Shown in pieces: positions 18,510 to 27,518 of a DNA stretch of 33,863 nt. This stretch comes from an uncultured Alphaproteobacteria bacterium. GTDB lineage: Bacteria; Pseudomonadota; Alphaproteobacteria; HIMB59; GCA-002718135. The translations under genes were made by a program, and so were the position numbers. The first letter of the stretch is position 1, and every line of letters starts with the position of its first letter. A model generated the notes under the pieces. It was not told where the DNA came from. It saw only the letters and a list, made by a program, of their open reading frames with translations, and did not search any database. Location: the NCBI GenBank assembly GCA_902600225.1, contig CACKIH010000013.1, positions 1 through 33,863 on the forward strand, written 5' to 3'.

Positions 18510-19566
18510 TTTATTCATAAAGAACAAAAAATTGAATACTTCAATACTTATAAAAAAAAATTATATTTCAACATTTGTAAAAAATATTGCAAAAAAAAAT
18601 GAAAAGGTCTTTTGTGTTGTTGACTCCAAAATCAAAAATAAATTTAATTTTATAAAAGAAAAAAATATAAAAATTATAACTATTGAATGTGGGGAAAAAA
18701 TAAAAACAATTTATGGCTATAAAAACCTTGCTGAAAAATTAATTAAAAATAATGTAAATAGAAAATCTGTGCTTGTTGCAATCGGGGGTGGAACTTTAGG
18801 TGATTTAGCAGGATTTGTCTCAAGTACAGTTTTAAGAGGTTTGGATTTTTTTCTTATACCCACTACACTTTTATCTCAAGTAGATAGTTCTATTGGAGGT
18901 AAGAATGGAATAAACACGACCTACGGAAAAAATATGCTTGGAACTTTCTATCAACCAAAAGAAGTATTAATTGATATTTCTGTTTTAAATACTTTACCAA
19001 ATAAAGAAATAAAATCAGGATACGCAGAAATAATTAAACATGCTTTAATTAATGATTATAATTTTTTTTGTTGGTTAGAAAAAAATATAGATAAATTACT
19101 TAAACTAAATAAATCTATTTTAGAAAAAGCAATTTATAAATCGATAATGATAAAACTTTTTTATGTAAGAAAAGATGAAAAAGAAACCTTAATAAATAGT
19201 CAATCTAGAGCAATGTTAAATTTTGGACACACAATAGGTCATGCTATAGAAAGCCACTATAATTATAAAAAATTTAATCATGGAGAAGCAATTTCTATAG
19301 GAATGATTACTGAGGCAAAAATATCTAATTATCTCGGTTTGCTCTCTTCTAATGAACTTTATAGAATATTAATACATTTTAAGAAATGTAAGCTAAAAAT
19401 TTTTGACAAATTTATAAAAGAAAAAAAAATAATTAATATAATAAATAAAGATAAAAAAAATTTTAATGATAGTATAAACTTTTCTCTTATAAATAAGATT
19501 GGAAGTTCTATATTTTATAATAAACTAGATAAAGATAAAGTTTATAAAATTTTACAAAATATATAA
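18499..19566 (+). CDS. aroB: 3-Dehydroquinate synthase
   Basis: A 355-residue AroB, which cyclises DAHP to 3-dehydroquinate in the second shikimate-pathway step, using NAD+ and a divalent metal. NAD-binding 'AIGGGTLGDLAGFVSSTVLR' and 'PTTLLSQVDSSIGGKNGIN' are present; metal ligands are the Glu in 'SGYAEIIKHALI', His in 'FGHTIGHAIE' and His in 'FNHGEAISIGM'. Length matches the family. Codon use is heavily AAA/ATA-biased like the neighbours. It overlaps aroK by 11 bases and its stop directly abuts the ATG of the CBS-domain protein. aroK-aroB adjacency is conserved in Proteobacteria. Confidence 0.96.
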   Translation: MQNNLFIKNKKLNTSILIKKNYISTFVKNIAKKNEKVFCVVDSKIKNKFNFIKEKNIKIITIECGEKIKTIYGYKNLAEKLIKNNVNRKSVLVAIGGGTLGDLAGFVSSTVLRGLDFFLIPTTLLSQVDSSIGGKNGINTTYGKNMLGTFYQPKEVLIDISVLNTLPNKEIKSGYAEIIKHALINDYNFFCWLEKNIDKLLKLNKSILEKAIYKSIMIKLFYVRKDEKETLINSQSRAMLNFGHTIGHAIESHYNYKKFNHGEAISIGMITEAKISNYLGLLSSNELYRILIHFKKCKLKIFDKFIKEKKIINIINKDKKNFNDSINFSLINKIGSSIFYNKLDKDKVYKILQNI

Positions 19567-20814
19567 ATGACAAGTCTATTTCTTCTTTTTTTACTAATAA
19601 TTCTTGTAATTCTTTCAGGTTTTTTATCAGGATCTGAAACTGCAATTACTGCTACTTCTAAGGCAAGAATTTTATATAAGAAAAAGAAAGGAAGTAAAAG
19701 AGCAGGATTTGTAATTGAACTTCTAAACAAGAAAGACAATGTAATATCAACATTGCTACTATCAAACAACCTTGTTAATATTTTAGCATCTTCTTTAGCA
19801 ACAGCATTTTTTTATGATATTTTTGGTGTAGAAGGTATTTTTTATGCAACACTTATAATGACTGTTGTCATTGTTATATTTGCTGAAGTTCTTCCTAAAA
19901 CTTATGCCATAAATAGACCTAATAGAACTGCTTTATTAATTTCTCCAATTATATACTATTTGAATAAAATTTTGTTTATTTTTGTATTTATAATAAATCT
20001 TATTGTAGGATTGATTTTTAGAAAAAAAGATAATGACACCATAGATAAAGATCTTCAATCTGAAGAAGAATTAAAAGGGGTTATAGATTTATATAAAACT
20101 TCAAACCCAGATTATGAACAAGAAAAAGACATGTTACAAAGTATATTACAGCTAAATGATATAGCTGTTGAAGAAATTTTTACACATAGAAAAAATATTT
20201 ACTCAATTGATTCATCTCTCAAAACTAGTGAAATTATAAATAAAATAAACAATTCTCGGTATACTCGAATTCCTTTTTGGAAAGATAACCCTGAAAACAT
20301 AATAGGTTTATTAAATGTACGAACTTTAAATATAGATTTAAAAAATCATAATGAGTCAAAAGAAATTATTTTTGATAAAATTTCTAATCCCTGGTTTATT
20401 CCAGAAACAACAAACCTATTAGAACAATTGGTTGAATTTAAAAAAAGAAAGGAGCACCTAGCTTTTGTTGTAGATGAATTTGGCGAATTACTTGGATTAA
20501 TAACCTTAGAGGATATTATTGAAGAAATAGTTGGAGAAATTGTAGATGAAATTGATGTTCCAGAAAATGATTTTAAACTAAATAATTATGGCAAGATGAT
20601 AATTAATGGTGAAAAAAATGTTAGGGATCTTTATAAAAGTTTTGATTTAGATCCACCAGAAGTAGAATCATCAACTATAGCAGGATATATTTTAGATATG
20701 TCAAAAAAAATACCTTCATATGGAGAATTATTTAAAGATAATTTTTTTACTTATAAGATTTTATCACACTCAAAAAAACAAATATCTAAGGTTGAAATTT
20801 CAAAAATTAATTAA
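19567..20814 (+). CDS. CNNM/HlyC-CorC family membrane protein (DUF21, CBS pair, CorC domain)
   Basis: A 415-residue integral membrane protein. The N-terminal ~150 residues are a DUF21/CNNM domain with hydrophobic helices around 3-22, 58-80, 88-106 and 125-149, including 'LSGFLSGSETAITATSKARI' and 'FAEVLPKTYAINRP'. A CBS pair spans about 200-325 ('VEEIFTHRKNIYSID', then 'HLAFVVDEFGELLGLITLED') and the C-terminal CorC_HlyC domain about 335-412. The family exports or regulates Mg2+ (CorB/CorC, CNNM) with adenine nucleotide sensing by the CBS pair; some members are still annotated as hemolysins. It follows aroB without a gap. Its last 8 bases overlap bolA tail to tail. Confidence 0.9.
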   Translation: MTSLFLLFLLIILVILSGFLSGSETAITATSKARILYKKKKGSKRAGFVIELLNKKDNVISTLLLSNNLVNILASSLATAFFYDIFGVEGIFYATLIMTVVIVIFAEVLPKTYAINRPNRTALLISPIIYYLNKILFIFVFIINLIVGLIFRKKDNDTIDKDLQSEEELKGVIDLYKTSNPDYEQEKDMLQSILQLNDIAVEEIFTHRKNIYSIDSSLKTSEIINKINNSRYTRIPFWKDNPENIIGLLNVRTLNIDLKNHNESKEIIFDKISNPWFIPETTNLLEQLVEFKKRKEHLAFVVDEFGELLGLITLEDIIEEIVGEIVDEIDVPENDFKLNNYGKMIINGEKNVRDLYKSFDLDPPEVESSTIAGYILDMSKKIPSYGELFKDNFFTYKILSHSKKQISKVEISKIN

Positions 20815-21061
20815 TTTTAATTTCTAAAGAATGTAAACCACTTTTAAATTCCTCTTCAAGTAAACTATTGATAATTCTATGAATATTTAATCTATTAAAT
20901 GGGGAATTATCTTTTTTTGTCAATATGATCTTAATATGAGTTTCGCCACTACCGGTAAAATTATTATGCCCTCTATGTGAATTTGAATTGTCAATAATTT
21001 CTAATAAAAAATTATCAAATTTATTTGATAATATTTTATCAATTCTTTGCTTACGATTCAT
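20807..21061 (-). CDS. BolA family protein
   Basis: An 84-residue BolA-like protein. It has the class II KH-like fold signature 'SHRGHNNFTGSGETHIKIIL' with candidate cluster-ligand histidines, 'NRLNIHRIINSLLEEEF' and the end 'LHSLEIKI'. BolA proteins pair with monothiol glutaredoxins to hold [2Fe-2S] clusters and affect iron homeostasis and cluster delivery. It lies in the alphaproteobacterial order corC-bolA-J-protein-cobS-cobT. The start lies back to back with the J-domain gene, 23 bases from its likely GTG. It is transcribed alone. Which BolA subtype (BolA or IbaG-like) cannot be settled by eye. Confidence 0.92.
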   Translation of the reverse strand: MNRKQRIDKILSNKFDNFLLEIIDNSNSHRGHNNFTGSGETHIKIILTKKDNSPFNRLNIHRIINSLLEEEFKSGLHSLEIKIN

Positions 21062-21084
21062 TATTTTTAAACTATATAATAGGT

Positions 21085-21672
21085 GTGGGTAAACATAAAA
21101 TAGATATTAATAAAAATAGTCTTTCATGGGAAAAAACATTTTTTAGAAAATGTGATAATAAAGATTGTAATAGTGAGGGTAAATTTAAAGCACCAAAATC
21201 AAGAGTTATGTTGAATCAATATTATTATTTTTGCATAGAACATATTAAAGAATACAACAAATCATGGGATTTTTATAAAGGGTTATCAGTTAACGAAATT
21301 GAGAATTCAATGAGAGAAGATATTATTTGGAACAGGCCATCATGGCCATTAAAGGGAAATTATCACAAAGTAATGGATCAAATTAACAATTTTTTTAATG
21401 AAGAAATGAACGATTTAAATCCAAGTGAACGAGAGAGCAACTACTTCAGAAATAAGCTGGTTGATGAAAACCTTACAAAAGAAGAAAGTAAAGCTCTATC
21501 AATATTCAATCTAGATCTACCATTGACATTGGATAAAATTAAAAAAACTTATAAAAAACTAGTGAAAATATTTCACCCTGATGTAAATGGTAACGATAAA
21601 AAAGCGGAAGAAAAGTTTAAGGAAATAAATAGCTCATACAAAATACTTTTAAAGAAGTTTAAAAATGACTGA
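21085..21672 (+). CDS. J-domain protein with an N-terminal Cys/His zinc-like site
   Basis: About 195 residues from a GTG start at 21085; a longer frame back to 21025 would overlap the bolA start and adds hydrophobic residues not typical of the family. The N-terminal half has C23 and C28 ('CDNKDC'), then 'KFKAPKSR', and C50/H53 in 'YYYFCIEHIKEYNKSWDFY', a probable Zn2+ site. 'IIWNRPSWPL' is also family-specific. The C-terminal ~65 residues form a J domain with HPD at 164-166 ('VKIFHPDVNG'), the DnaK-stimulating motif. Such proteins sit upstream of cobS in many Alphaproteobacteria; their client is unknown, but CobS-CobT is an obvious candidate. The end overlaps cobS by 8 bases. Confidence 0.88.
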   Translation: MGKHKIDINKNSLSWEKTFFRKCDNKDCNSEGKFKAPKSRVMLNQYYYFCIEHIKEYNKSWDFYKGLSVNEIENSMREDIIWNRPSWPLKGNYHKVMDQINNFFNEEMNDLNPSERESNYFRNKLVDENLTKEESKALSIFNLDLPLTLDKIKKTYKKLVKIFHPDVNGNDKKAEEKFKEINSSYKILLKKFKND

Positions 21673-22648
21673 TAAAAAAAATATAGAAATATCTCCTAGT
21701 ATCAAAATTGAACCAAAAGAATTATTTGGAGTTTCCTGTGAGTTTGATATTTATAAGTTTAAGGAAAAAACTGAACACGTCCCAGAAATAGATCAAACAT
21801 ATATTTTTGATCCAGCTACAACTCTTTCAATACTGGCAGGATTTTCTTCTAATAGAAGAGTTCTGATTCAAGGATACCATGGCACTGGTAAATCAACTCA
21901 TATAGAACAAGTAGCAGCAAGACTTAATTGGCCATGTATTAGAATTAATTTAGATAGTCACATCAGTAGGATAGATTTGATTGGTAAAGATGCTATCGTG
22001 CTCAAAGATAATAAACAAGTGACAGAGTTTCAGGATGGCATACTTCCTTGGTCATACAAAAATCCTGTAGCTTTAGTATTTGATGAGTATGATGCAGGGA
22101 GACCTGATGTAATGTTTGTAATTCAACGTATATTGGAGTCAGAGGGTAAATTAACTCTCCTGGATCAATCAAGAGTAATTAAACCTCATAAATTTTTTAG
22201 ATTATTTGCTACAGCAAACACTGTTGGTCTTGGTGATACATCTGGTTTGTATCATGGTACTCAACAAATAAACCAAGGTCAAATGGATAGATGGAATATT
22301 ATATCAACCTTAAATTACCTTAGTAACCAGCAAGAAATAAATATTATCTTAAGTAAAGTAAAAAAACTTAATAATAAGGATGGCAAAGACATCGTTAAAT
22401 GCATGGTGGCTACTGCAGATCTTTCTAGATCAGGATTCATTAATGGTGATATTTCAACTGTTATGAGTCCAAGAACTGTATTGACTTGGGCAGAAAATTA
22501 TCTTCTATTCGATGATATAGAATATTCTTTTAAACTATCTTTTTTAAATAGATGCGATGAAATGGAGAGATCTATCTTACAGGAATATTTTCAAAGGTCA
22601 TTTGGAGTTGATATTACTGATGCTAAGGTAGCTAATGTCAAAGAATAG
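21665..22648 (+). CDS. cobS: CobS-type AAA+ ATPase (cobaltochelatase subunit)
   Basis: A 327-residue MoxR/chelatase-type AAA+ ATPase. Walker A is 'GYHGTGKST' (70-78), Walker B '[10 protein letters not shown]' (135-144); '[14 protein letters not shown]' carries the sensor 1 Asn and '[12 protein letters not shown]' the sensor 2 region. The N-terminal zone '[14 protein letters not shown]' is typical of CobS. In aerobic B12 makers CobS and CobT form a chaperone-like ring that drives CobN to insert Co2+ into hydrogenobyrinate diamide. No cobN or other corrin gene is in the window, so the biological role here is open. It overlaps the J-protein gene by 8 bases and cobT by 14 bases. Confidence 0.93.
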   Translation: MTDKKNIEISPSIKIEPKELFGVSCEFDIYKFKEKTEHVPEIDQTYIFDPATTLSILAGFSSNRRVLIQGYHGTGKSTHIEQVAARLNWPCIRINLDSHISRIDLIGKDAIVLKDNKQVTEFQDGILPWSYKNPVALVFDEYDAGRPDVMFVIQRILESEGKLTLLDQSRVIKPHKFFRLFATANTVGLGDTSGLYHGTQQINQGQMDRWNIISTLNYLSNQQEINIILSKVKKLNNKDGKDIVKCMVATADLSRSGFINGDISTVMSPRTVLTWAENYLLFDDIEYSFKLSFLNRCDEMERSILQEYFQRSFGVDITDAKVANVKE

Positions 22649-24416
22649 CGAAATTATTGAAGATTTTAAAAAGTCATTAACTGCTACAATAAAATCAATA
22701 GGTAAAAAAGAAGATATAGAGATTAATTTTGTTAAAGAAAATCCTTCAATTATTGGTAATACTATAAATCTAACTGAACCAAAAATTGAAAATTTCAAAA
22801 ATAACCTAGAATATTTAAGAGCTGAAGCGGACTCCTTTGCATTAGAGTTCAGATTACATTCAAAAGAGATACATCAAAACTTTTTAAATCAAGATGAGTT
22901 ATCAAACGAAATAATAAATGTTTTGGAACAAGCACGAGTAGAAGCTATTGGTAGTAGTGAATTCAAGGGAATACAAAAAAATCTAAAGAAAAAGTATATT
23001 AAAGATCTTAAAATTGGAAATACTAAAAAAGATCAAAATTTATTAATTAAAGCATTTAAAAATGTAGCATTTGAAGAAATTGTTGGTGTAGATTTAGGTG
23101 AAATTAATAGTAGTTTTAAAAGTATTGTAAAAGAAAAATTAAAAAAAAATTATTCAAACTTTTTTATAGATCTAAAGAAATATCTACAAGATCAGGAAAA
23201 ATATACATCTACTATAGTTGAAAAACTAGATGAAATTGGATTGCTTAATAACAGTGTAAACAATACTCAGAATGAAGATATTAATCAAAATGATGAAGAT
23301 CAAGATAATGAAAATGAAAATAATGATGAACAAAAAAATGATGAACAAACTGAGTCAAATATTGAAATGCAAACAAGTGAAACAGCTATTGAGCAGTCAG
23401 TTTCATTAGAAGAAAATGATGATATGGGAGAAGAAAGTGGAGATACTGAACTAGATTATTTACCAGATAGAAAAATTTTAGAGAATTTAGAGAATTATAA
23501 AGTTTATGATTATAATTTTGATGAAATTATTAACGCTGAAGAACTTTGTGATATCAAAGAATTAGAGAAACTTAGAAGAAATCTTGATCAACAAGTATTT
23601 TCTTTTCAACCACTAATTGTTAAAATTGCCAATAGACTGCAAAGAAAACTTTTAGCTCAGCAAAATCGTCATTGGGATTTTAATATGGAAGAAGGCTTTC
23701 TTGATACATCAAGATTAGCTAAAATCATTGCTAATCCAAACAATAAATTAAGCTACAAAATAGAAAAGGAAATTGAATTTAAAGATACTATTGTGAGTCT
23801 TCTAATTGATAATTCTGGTTCAATGAGAGGCAGACCAATTACGGTTGCAGCCCTTTGTTCAGATATTTTAGCAAAAACATTGGAAAGATGCTTAATTAAA
23901 TCTGAAATATTAGGGTTTACAACCAAAGCTTGGAAGGGAGGTAACTCTAGAGAAAAATGGATCAAAAATGGAAAGCCCTCTAATCCAGGCAGGTTAAATG
24001 ATCTAAGACATATTATCTATAAATCTGCAGACTCACCATGGAGGAGATCAAAGAAAAATTTGGGCTTATTATTGAAAGAGGGAATTTTGAAGGAAAATGT
24101 CGATGGTGAAGCTTTATCATGGGCCTATAATAGATTATCTTTTCGAAAGGAAAAAAGAAAAATTCTTATTGTTATCAGTGATGGTGCTCCAGTTGATGAC
24201 TCAACACTTTCTGTAAATCCAGGTAATTATCTAGAAAAAAATTTAAGAGATATAATTGGTGAAATTGAAAAAAAAGATGAAATTGAATTAATTGCCATAG
24301 GAATTGGGCATGATGTTTCAAGATACTATAGTAAGGCTGTAACAATAATGGATGTCGATCAGTTAGGTGAAGTATTACTAAATCAATTATCTGCTACTTT
24401 TCATTTAGATAATTAA
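22635..24416 (+). CDS. cobT: CobT-type VWA protein (cobaltochelatase subunit)
   Basis: A 593-residue partner of CobS. The N-terminal ~210 residues are the helical CobT domain; about 212-280 is a highly acidic Asn/Asp/Glu/Gln linker typical of CobT and of the chlorophyll chelatase subunit BchD/ChlD; the C-terminal VWA domain carries the MIDAS sequence '[13 protein letters not shown]' with D392, S394 and S396, then 'ILVVISDGAP'-like '[17 protein letters not shown]'. 'LTFHLDN' class end matches the family: '[13 protein letters not shown]'. The metal site is intact, so it should work as a Mg2+-dependent adaptor for the CobS ring. It converges with tgt with a 4-base overlap of the two stop codons. 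Confidence 0.93.
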   Translation: MSKNSEIIEDFKKSLTATIKSIGKKEDIEINFVKENPSIIGNTINLTEPKIENFKNNLEYLRAEADSFALEFRLHSKEIHQNFLNQDELSNEIINVLEQARVEAIGSSEFKGIQKNLKKKYIKDLKIGNTKKDQNLLIKAFKNVAFEEIVGVDLGEINSSFKSIVKEKLKKNYSNFFIDLKKYLQDQEKYTSTIVEKLDEIGLLNNSVNNTQNEDINQNDEDQDNENENNDEQKNDEQTESNIEMQTSETAIEQSVSLEENDDMGEESGDTELDYLPDRKILENLENYKVYDYNFDEIINAEELCDIKELEKLRRNLDQQVFSFQPLIVKIANRLQRKLLAQQNRHWDFNMEEGFLDTSRLAKIIANPNNKLSYKIEKEIEFKDTIVSLLIDNSGSMRGRPITVAALCSDILAKTLERCLIKSEILGFTTKAWKGGNSREKWIKNGKPSNPGRLNDLRHIIYKSADSPWRRSKKNLGLLLKEGILKENVDGEALSWAYNRLSFRKEKRKILIVISDGAPVDDSTLSVNPGNYLEKNLRDIIGEIEKKDEIELIAIGIGHDVSRYYSKAVTIMDVDQLGEVLLNQLSATFHLDN

Positions 24417-25612
24417 GAATTTAACCATTTCTTTTTTGCATTATCAAAATCATTGTTATCAATTGAGCTCCTAATGTCTTTCATGAGATTATTCATAAAA
24501 TATATATTATGATTAGTAAGCAATTGTAATCCTAGTAATTCTTGTGCAGAAAAAAGATGGTATAAATATGCCAGTGTAAAGTTCTTACAGGTATAGCAAT
24601 TACACTCATTATCTATTGGGTTTAAATTATTTTTATATTTAACATTTTTTAAGTTTATTTTTCCCTGTTTACCTTTAACTAAAGCTGATCCGTGTCTAGC
24701 AATTCTAGTTGGGCTTACACAATCAAATGTATCGATTCCGTCTGCAACAAAATCCCATATATCTCTTGGATCACCTATACCTAGTAAATGAACTGGACGA
24801 ATATTATCTAATTTAGAAGAAGTAAAATGAACTATATCCTTCATTTCATCTTTATTTGATCCTAAACTTCCACCAATAGCAATTCCAAAAGTGTTGATTT
24901 TTTTTGTATTAAATTCAATGCTTTCTTCTCTTAAATCTCTGTAAATCCCTCCTTGGATAATACCATACATTTCTTGTCTACCAGCTGACCCATTTTTAGG
25001 ATTATAATTAAGTTTAGAGTTAAATGCATTAATGGATCTTAAAGACCATCTATGACTTCTTAACATAGAATCAGATGTGTATATTTTATCTACATTATAG
25101 GGAGTACATTCATCAAAAACTAAGATGAAATCTGCTCCAAGATTTCTTTGGACCTCTATTGATTTTTCAGGAGATAAAATATGAGTAGAACCATCTATAT
25201 AGGACTTGAATAATGCGCCCTCTTCATTCAAATTTATTAAAGTTTTTTTGTTTTTTGAATTTGTTTTTCGCCCTTTTATTTCATCAGCAACTGACCCATG
25301 TCCAAGAGAAAAAATTTGAAATCCACCACTATCTGTTAACATAGGCCCATCCCAACCCGTAAATTTATGAAGACCTCCGTGTTGAGCTATTAGTTCACTA
25401 CCTGGCTGAAGCATTAAATGGTATGTATTGGATAGTATAATTTGTGTATTATTTTTTTTTGCTTCAAGTGTAGTAAAAGATTTTAGTGCAGCTTTTGTTG
25501 CACAAAAAATAAATGCTGGAGTTTCAATATCACCATGTGGTGTAGAAATTTTTCCTGTTCTTGCTTTATTATTTTTATTTGTTTTTTTAACTTTCCAAGA
25601 AAAGTTAGTCAT
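24413..25612 (-). CDS. tgt: tRNA-guanine transglycosylase with an atypical base-pocket loop
   Basis: A 399-residue Tgt that swaps G34 of tRNAs for Asp, Asn, His and Tyr with a queuosine base. The ATG at 25612 is preferred over a TTG at 25627, because it overlaps the transporter stop as ATGACTAA. Catalytic D94 ('LTDSGGFQ') and nucleophile D297 ('[10 protein letters not shown]') are present, as is 'VFDECTPY' (165-172); zinc ligands are C337, C339, C342 and H368. The loop that is GGLAVGE in preQ1-using bacterial enzymes reads GGSLGS here (247-252), with Gly251 in place of the pocket valine. '[12 protein letters not shown]' also departs from the usual VGTQGTVK. These features and the adjacent transporter suggest queuine use. 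It is the last gene of the long minus-strand run. Confidence 0.93.
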   Translation of the reverse strand: MTNFSWKVKKTNKNNKARTGKISTPHGDIETPAFIFCATKAALKSFTTLEAKKNNTQIILSNTYHLMLQPGSELIAQHGGLHKFTGWDGPMLTDSGGFQIFSLGHGSVADEIKGRKTNSKNKKTLINLNEEGALFKSYIDGSTHILSPEKSIEVQRNLGADFILVFDECTPYNVDKIYTSDSMLRSHRWSLRSINAFNSKLNYNPKNGSAGRQEMYGIIQGGIYRDLREESIEFNTKKINTFGIAIGGSLGSNKDEMKDIVHFTSSKLDNIRPVHLLGIGDPRDIWDFVADGIDTFDCVSPTRIARHGSALVKGKQGKINLKNVKYKNNLNPIDNECNCYTCKNFTLAYLYHLFSAQELLGLQLLTNHNIYFMNNLMKDIRSSIDNNDFDNAKKKWLNS

Positions 25613-26345
25613 TAGTTTTTGGGACAAAAAACTTAGCTATATAAATAAAAGGAGTGTCAAGTAAGGCTATAAATATTCTTAGAAGATAAGTGCCTAAAAT
25701 ATAAATCATTATAACATTATACACACTTATTGGTTCAGGATTTAATAAGATCCAAGCACATACACTAAAGACAGTGTTATCAACCAAAGACGAGGTAATA
25801 GTAGATAGATTATTTCTTAACCAGAGAGACTTGCCTGATAAAACTTGTTTTAAATAATCAAAGAACCAAACGTCAAAATATTGGCTTATTAAATATGCTA
25901 TCATACTAGCTATGAAAAATCTTGTCATTGGAGTAAATACATTTGATAAACTCTCTTGTACCCAATCAGCATCTGATGGTTGAAAACCTATAGTAATTAC
26001 CATTAATAAAGTCATAAATAAGAATGCGCTGAAACCGATTAAAATATTCATTCTAGCTTTTTCCTTGCCATAATATTCAGATAAAATATCAGTACATAAA
26101 AATGTGGAAGCAAAAAGTATGGTTCCTAAAGCTACCGGTTCGGGTGAATAAAAAAAATCTACTGTTTTTAAAACTTGAATATTTCCTGCGATTACAGCTA
26201 GTGCAGAATAGATAAAAATTCCTATATATCCAAATAACCTTAAAAAAATAAGAATAGAAAAAAAACAAAAAAGTAGCATTATGAACCACATTAATTCAGT
26301 GCTAAGGGAATTAAGTATTGTTGTTAATTCAAAGAAAAATCCCAT
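25605..26345 (-). CDS. Queuosine precursor transporter, YhhQ/VUT family
   Basis: A 246-residue integral membrane protein with about six or seven hydrophobic segments, including 'LMWFIMLLFCFFSILIFLRL', 'GIFIYSALAVIAGNIQVL', 'ALGTILFASTFLCTDILSEY' and 'VIMIYILGTYLLRIFIALL'. 'CTDILSEYYGKEKAR' and the later 'SQYFDVWFFDYLK' are hallmarks of the vitamin-uptake-transporter/YhhQ family, whose E. coli member imports preQ0/preQ1 and whose chlamydial member imports queuine. Family members act in the inner membrane. The gene overlaps tgt by 8 bases and follows rpmB by 9 bases, so transporter and enzyme are almost certainly co-expressed. Only 9 bases lie upstream, so no preQ1 riboswitch precedes it. Confidence 0.92.
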   Translation of the reverse strand: MGFFFELTTILNSLSTELMWFIMLLFCFFSILIFLRLFGYIGIFIYSALAVIAGNIQVLKTVDFFYSPEPVALGTILFASTFLCTDILSEYYGKEKARMNILIGFSAFLFMTLLMVITIGFQPSDADWVQESLSNVFTPMTRFFIASMIAYLISQYFDVWFFDYLKQVLSGKSLWLRNNLSTITSSLVDNTVFSVCAWILLNPEPISVYNVIMIYILGTYLLRIFIALLDTPFIYIAKFFVPKTND

Positions 26346-26354
26346 TACAAAAAT

Positions 26355-26636
26355 TTAATTAGATTTTGATAGAATAGTTTTTTTTAATTTTTTAGCTTTT
26401 AACGGTAATTTAGAATTAGGTGTATTAATTAGAAATTCATCTAAACCACCTTTTTTTTCAACTGTTCGAATTGTACTAACAGCAACTTTCAATTGGAATT
26501 TTTGATCTAAAACTTCACTAACAAAAGTTATATTCTGAAGATTTGGTTTAAAACGTCTTTTTGTTCTATTTTTAGCATGACTAACGTTATTACCAGTTTG
26601 AAAAGATTTTCCAGTTAATTCACATCGCATTGACAT
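26355..26636 (-). CDS. rpmB: Large ribosomal subunit protein bL28
   Basis: A 93-residue bL28. It begins 'MSMRCELTGKSFQTGNNVSH' and continues 'AKNRTKRRFKPNLQNITF', the standard L28 signature; the 'ISTIRTVEKKGGLDEFL'-like segment 'STIRTVEKKGGLDEFLI' is the usual rRNA-contacting part. The C-terminal extension 'LPLKAKKLKKTILSKS' is the alphaproteobacterial length. Only one Cys (C5) is present, so this is a zinc-free form. rpmB is not next to rpmG. It follows the HAD gene with a 43-base gap that includes a TTGACA (26674-26669) but no matching -10. Confidence 0.96.
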   Translation of the reverse strand: MSMRCELTGKSFQTGNNVSHAKNRTKRRFKPNLQNITFVSEVLDQKFQLKVAVSTIRTVEKKGGLDEFLINTPNSKLPLKAKKLKKTILSKSN

Positions 26637-26679
26637 ATTGAAGATGCATGTAAATATAAATATTATTTTGTCAAGTATT

Positions 26680-27516
26680 CTAAATACTAAATTTATCTAT
26701 GATATAAGTTGGAGTTATTTGATGATTTTTAATTAAATTATTTATTTTATTTAAATCTTTATGAATACCAGATTTTACTAAAATACTATCTATTTCAAAA
26801 TTATTAGCTCCTTGAATATCATGAAATAATGAGTCTCCAATAGCTAATGTTCTTTTTTTTTCTAAATTAATTTGATTAGTGGTTTCAGTGTATATGCTTA
26901 CATCAGGTTTACCTTTTATAATAACTTTTCCACCCATTTTTTTGTATATTTCACCAATAGCACCCATACAAAAGACATTATTATTACTGTTACTTTCAAC
27001 AGTTTCAAAGTCAGGGTTTGCACAATACATTGTTATTTCTTTTTTATAAGCTAGTTCTAGTAATGGAATGTAGTCGATTAGCTGAAAATTTATAAAAGGG
27101 GTACAAGCTAAAATTAAATCTGCATCTTCTACTTTTTCTACAAAATTAAAGTTTAAACCATCTCTAAAATTTAGACCATCCTCTTTTTCTTGATCATAAA
27201 TATGAAAACAATTTTTTTTATTTTTATTATCTAAAAATTTTTTTTTAAGTAATTGCCAAATCATTTCTCCGCTTGTTACTGTATTTATAAAAGATTTCTT
27301 TTTAAATCCAAGTTTTGGTAATCTATCAATAGAAGATTTTGATCTTTTTGATGAATTTGAAATTATAAACAAATTTTTATTATTACTATTTAGAATATTT
27401 ATAGTATTAAAAGCATGATCGTATCCAAATGCTCCATCATGCATTACACCCCATTGATCAATTATAAAATTGTCATAATCATAAATAATTTCTTGAATGG
27501 ATTTAATTTCTTTCAC
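26680..27516 (-). CDS. HAD-superfamily class IIA hydrolase (TIGR01459-like)
   Basis: A 278-residue HAD phosphatase of the class IIA (NagD-like) group. The nucleophile motif is 'FIIDQWGVMHDG' with D20; a Trp replaces the usual second Asp, which is characteristic of the TIGR01459 subfamily rather than damage. 'LFIISNSSKRS' is the motif II serine region, 'VIIKGKPDVSIY' holds the motif III lysine, and 'TLAIGDSLFHDIQGANNF' provides the metal-binding acidic pair. The substrate is unknown; related proteins hydrolyse sugar or nucleotide phosphates. The start is GTG, two bases after the pyrD stop, so it is co-transcribed with pyrD and lysS. Confidence 0.9.
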   Translation of the reverse strand: MKEIKSIQEIIYDYDNFIIDQWGVMHDGAFGYDHAFNTINILNSNNKNLFIISNSSKRSKSSIDRLPKLGFKKKSFINTVTSGEMIWQLLKKKFLDNKNKKNCFHIYDQEKEDGLNFRDGLNFNFVEKVEDADLILACTPFINFQLIDYIPLLELAYKKEITMYCANPDFETVESNSNNNVFCMGAIGEIYKKMGGKVIIKGKPDVSIYTETTNQINLEKKRTLAIGDSLFHDIQGANNFEIDSILVKSGIHKDLNKINNLIKNHQITPTYIIDKFSI

Positions 27517-27518
27517 TA

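Noticed and set aside
26346-26354. preQ1 riboswitch before the queuosine transporter
   Set aside because: The gap to rpmB is 9 bases; no aptamer can fit.
26669-26674. TTGACA on the minus strand upstream of rpmB as a promoter
   Set aside because: A perfect -35 hexamer, but at 15-18 bases downstream there is only ACATGC-like sequence; the nearest TATATT is 10 bases away, so no usable pair.
26680-27516. HAD protein as catalytically damaged because the second Asp of D-x-D is Trp
   Set aside because: Trp at this place is typical of the TIGR01459-type subfamily, and the other motifs are intact.
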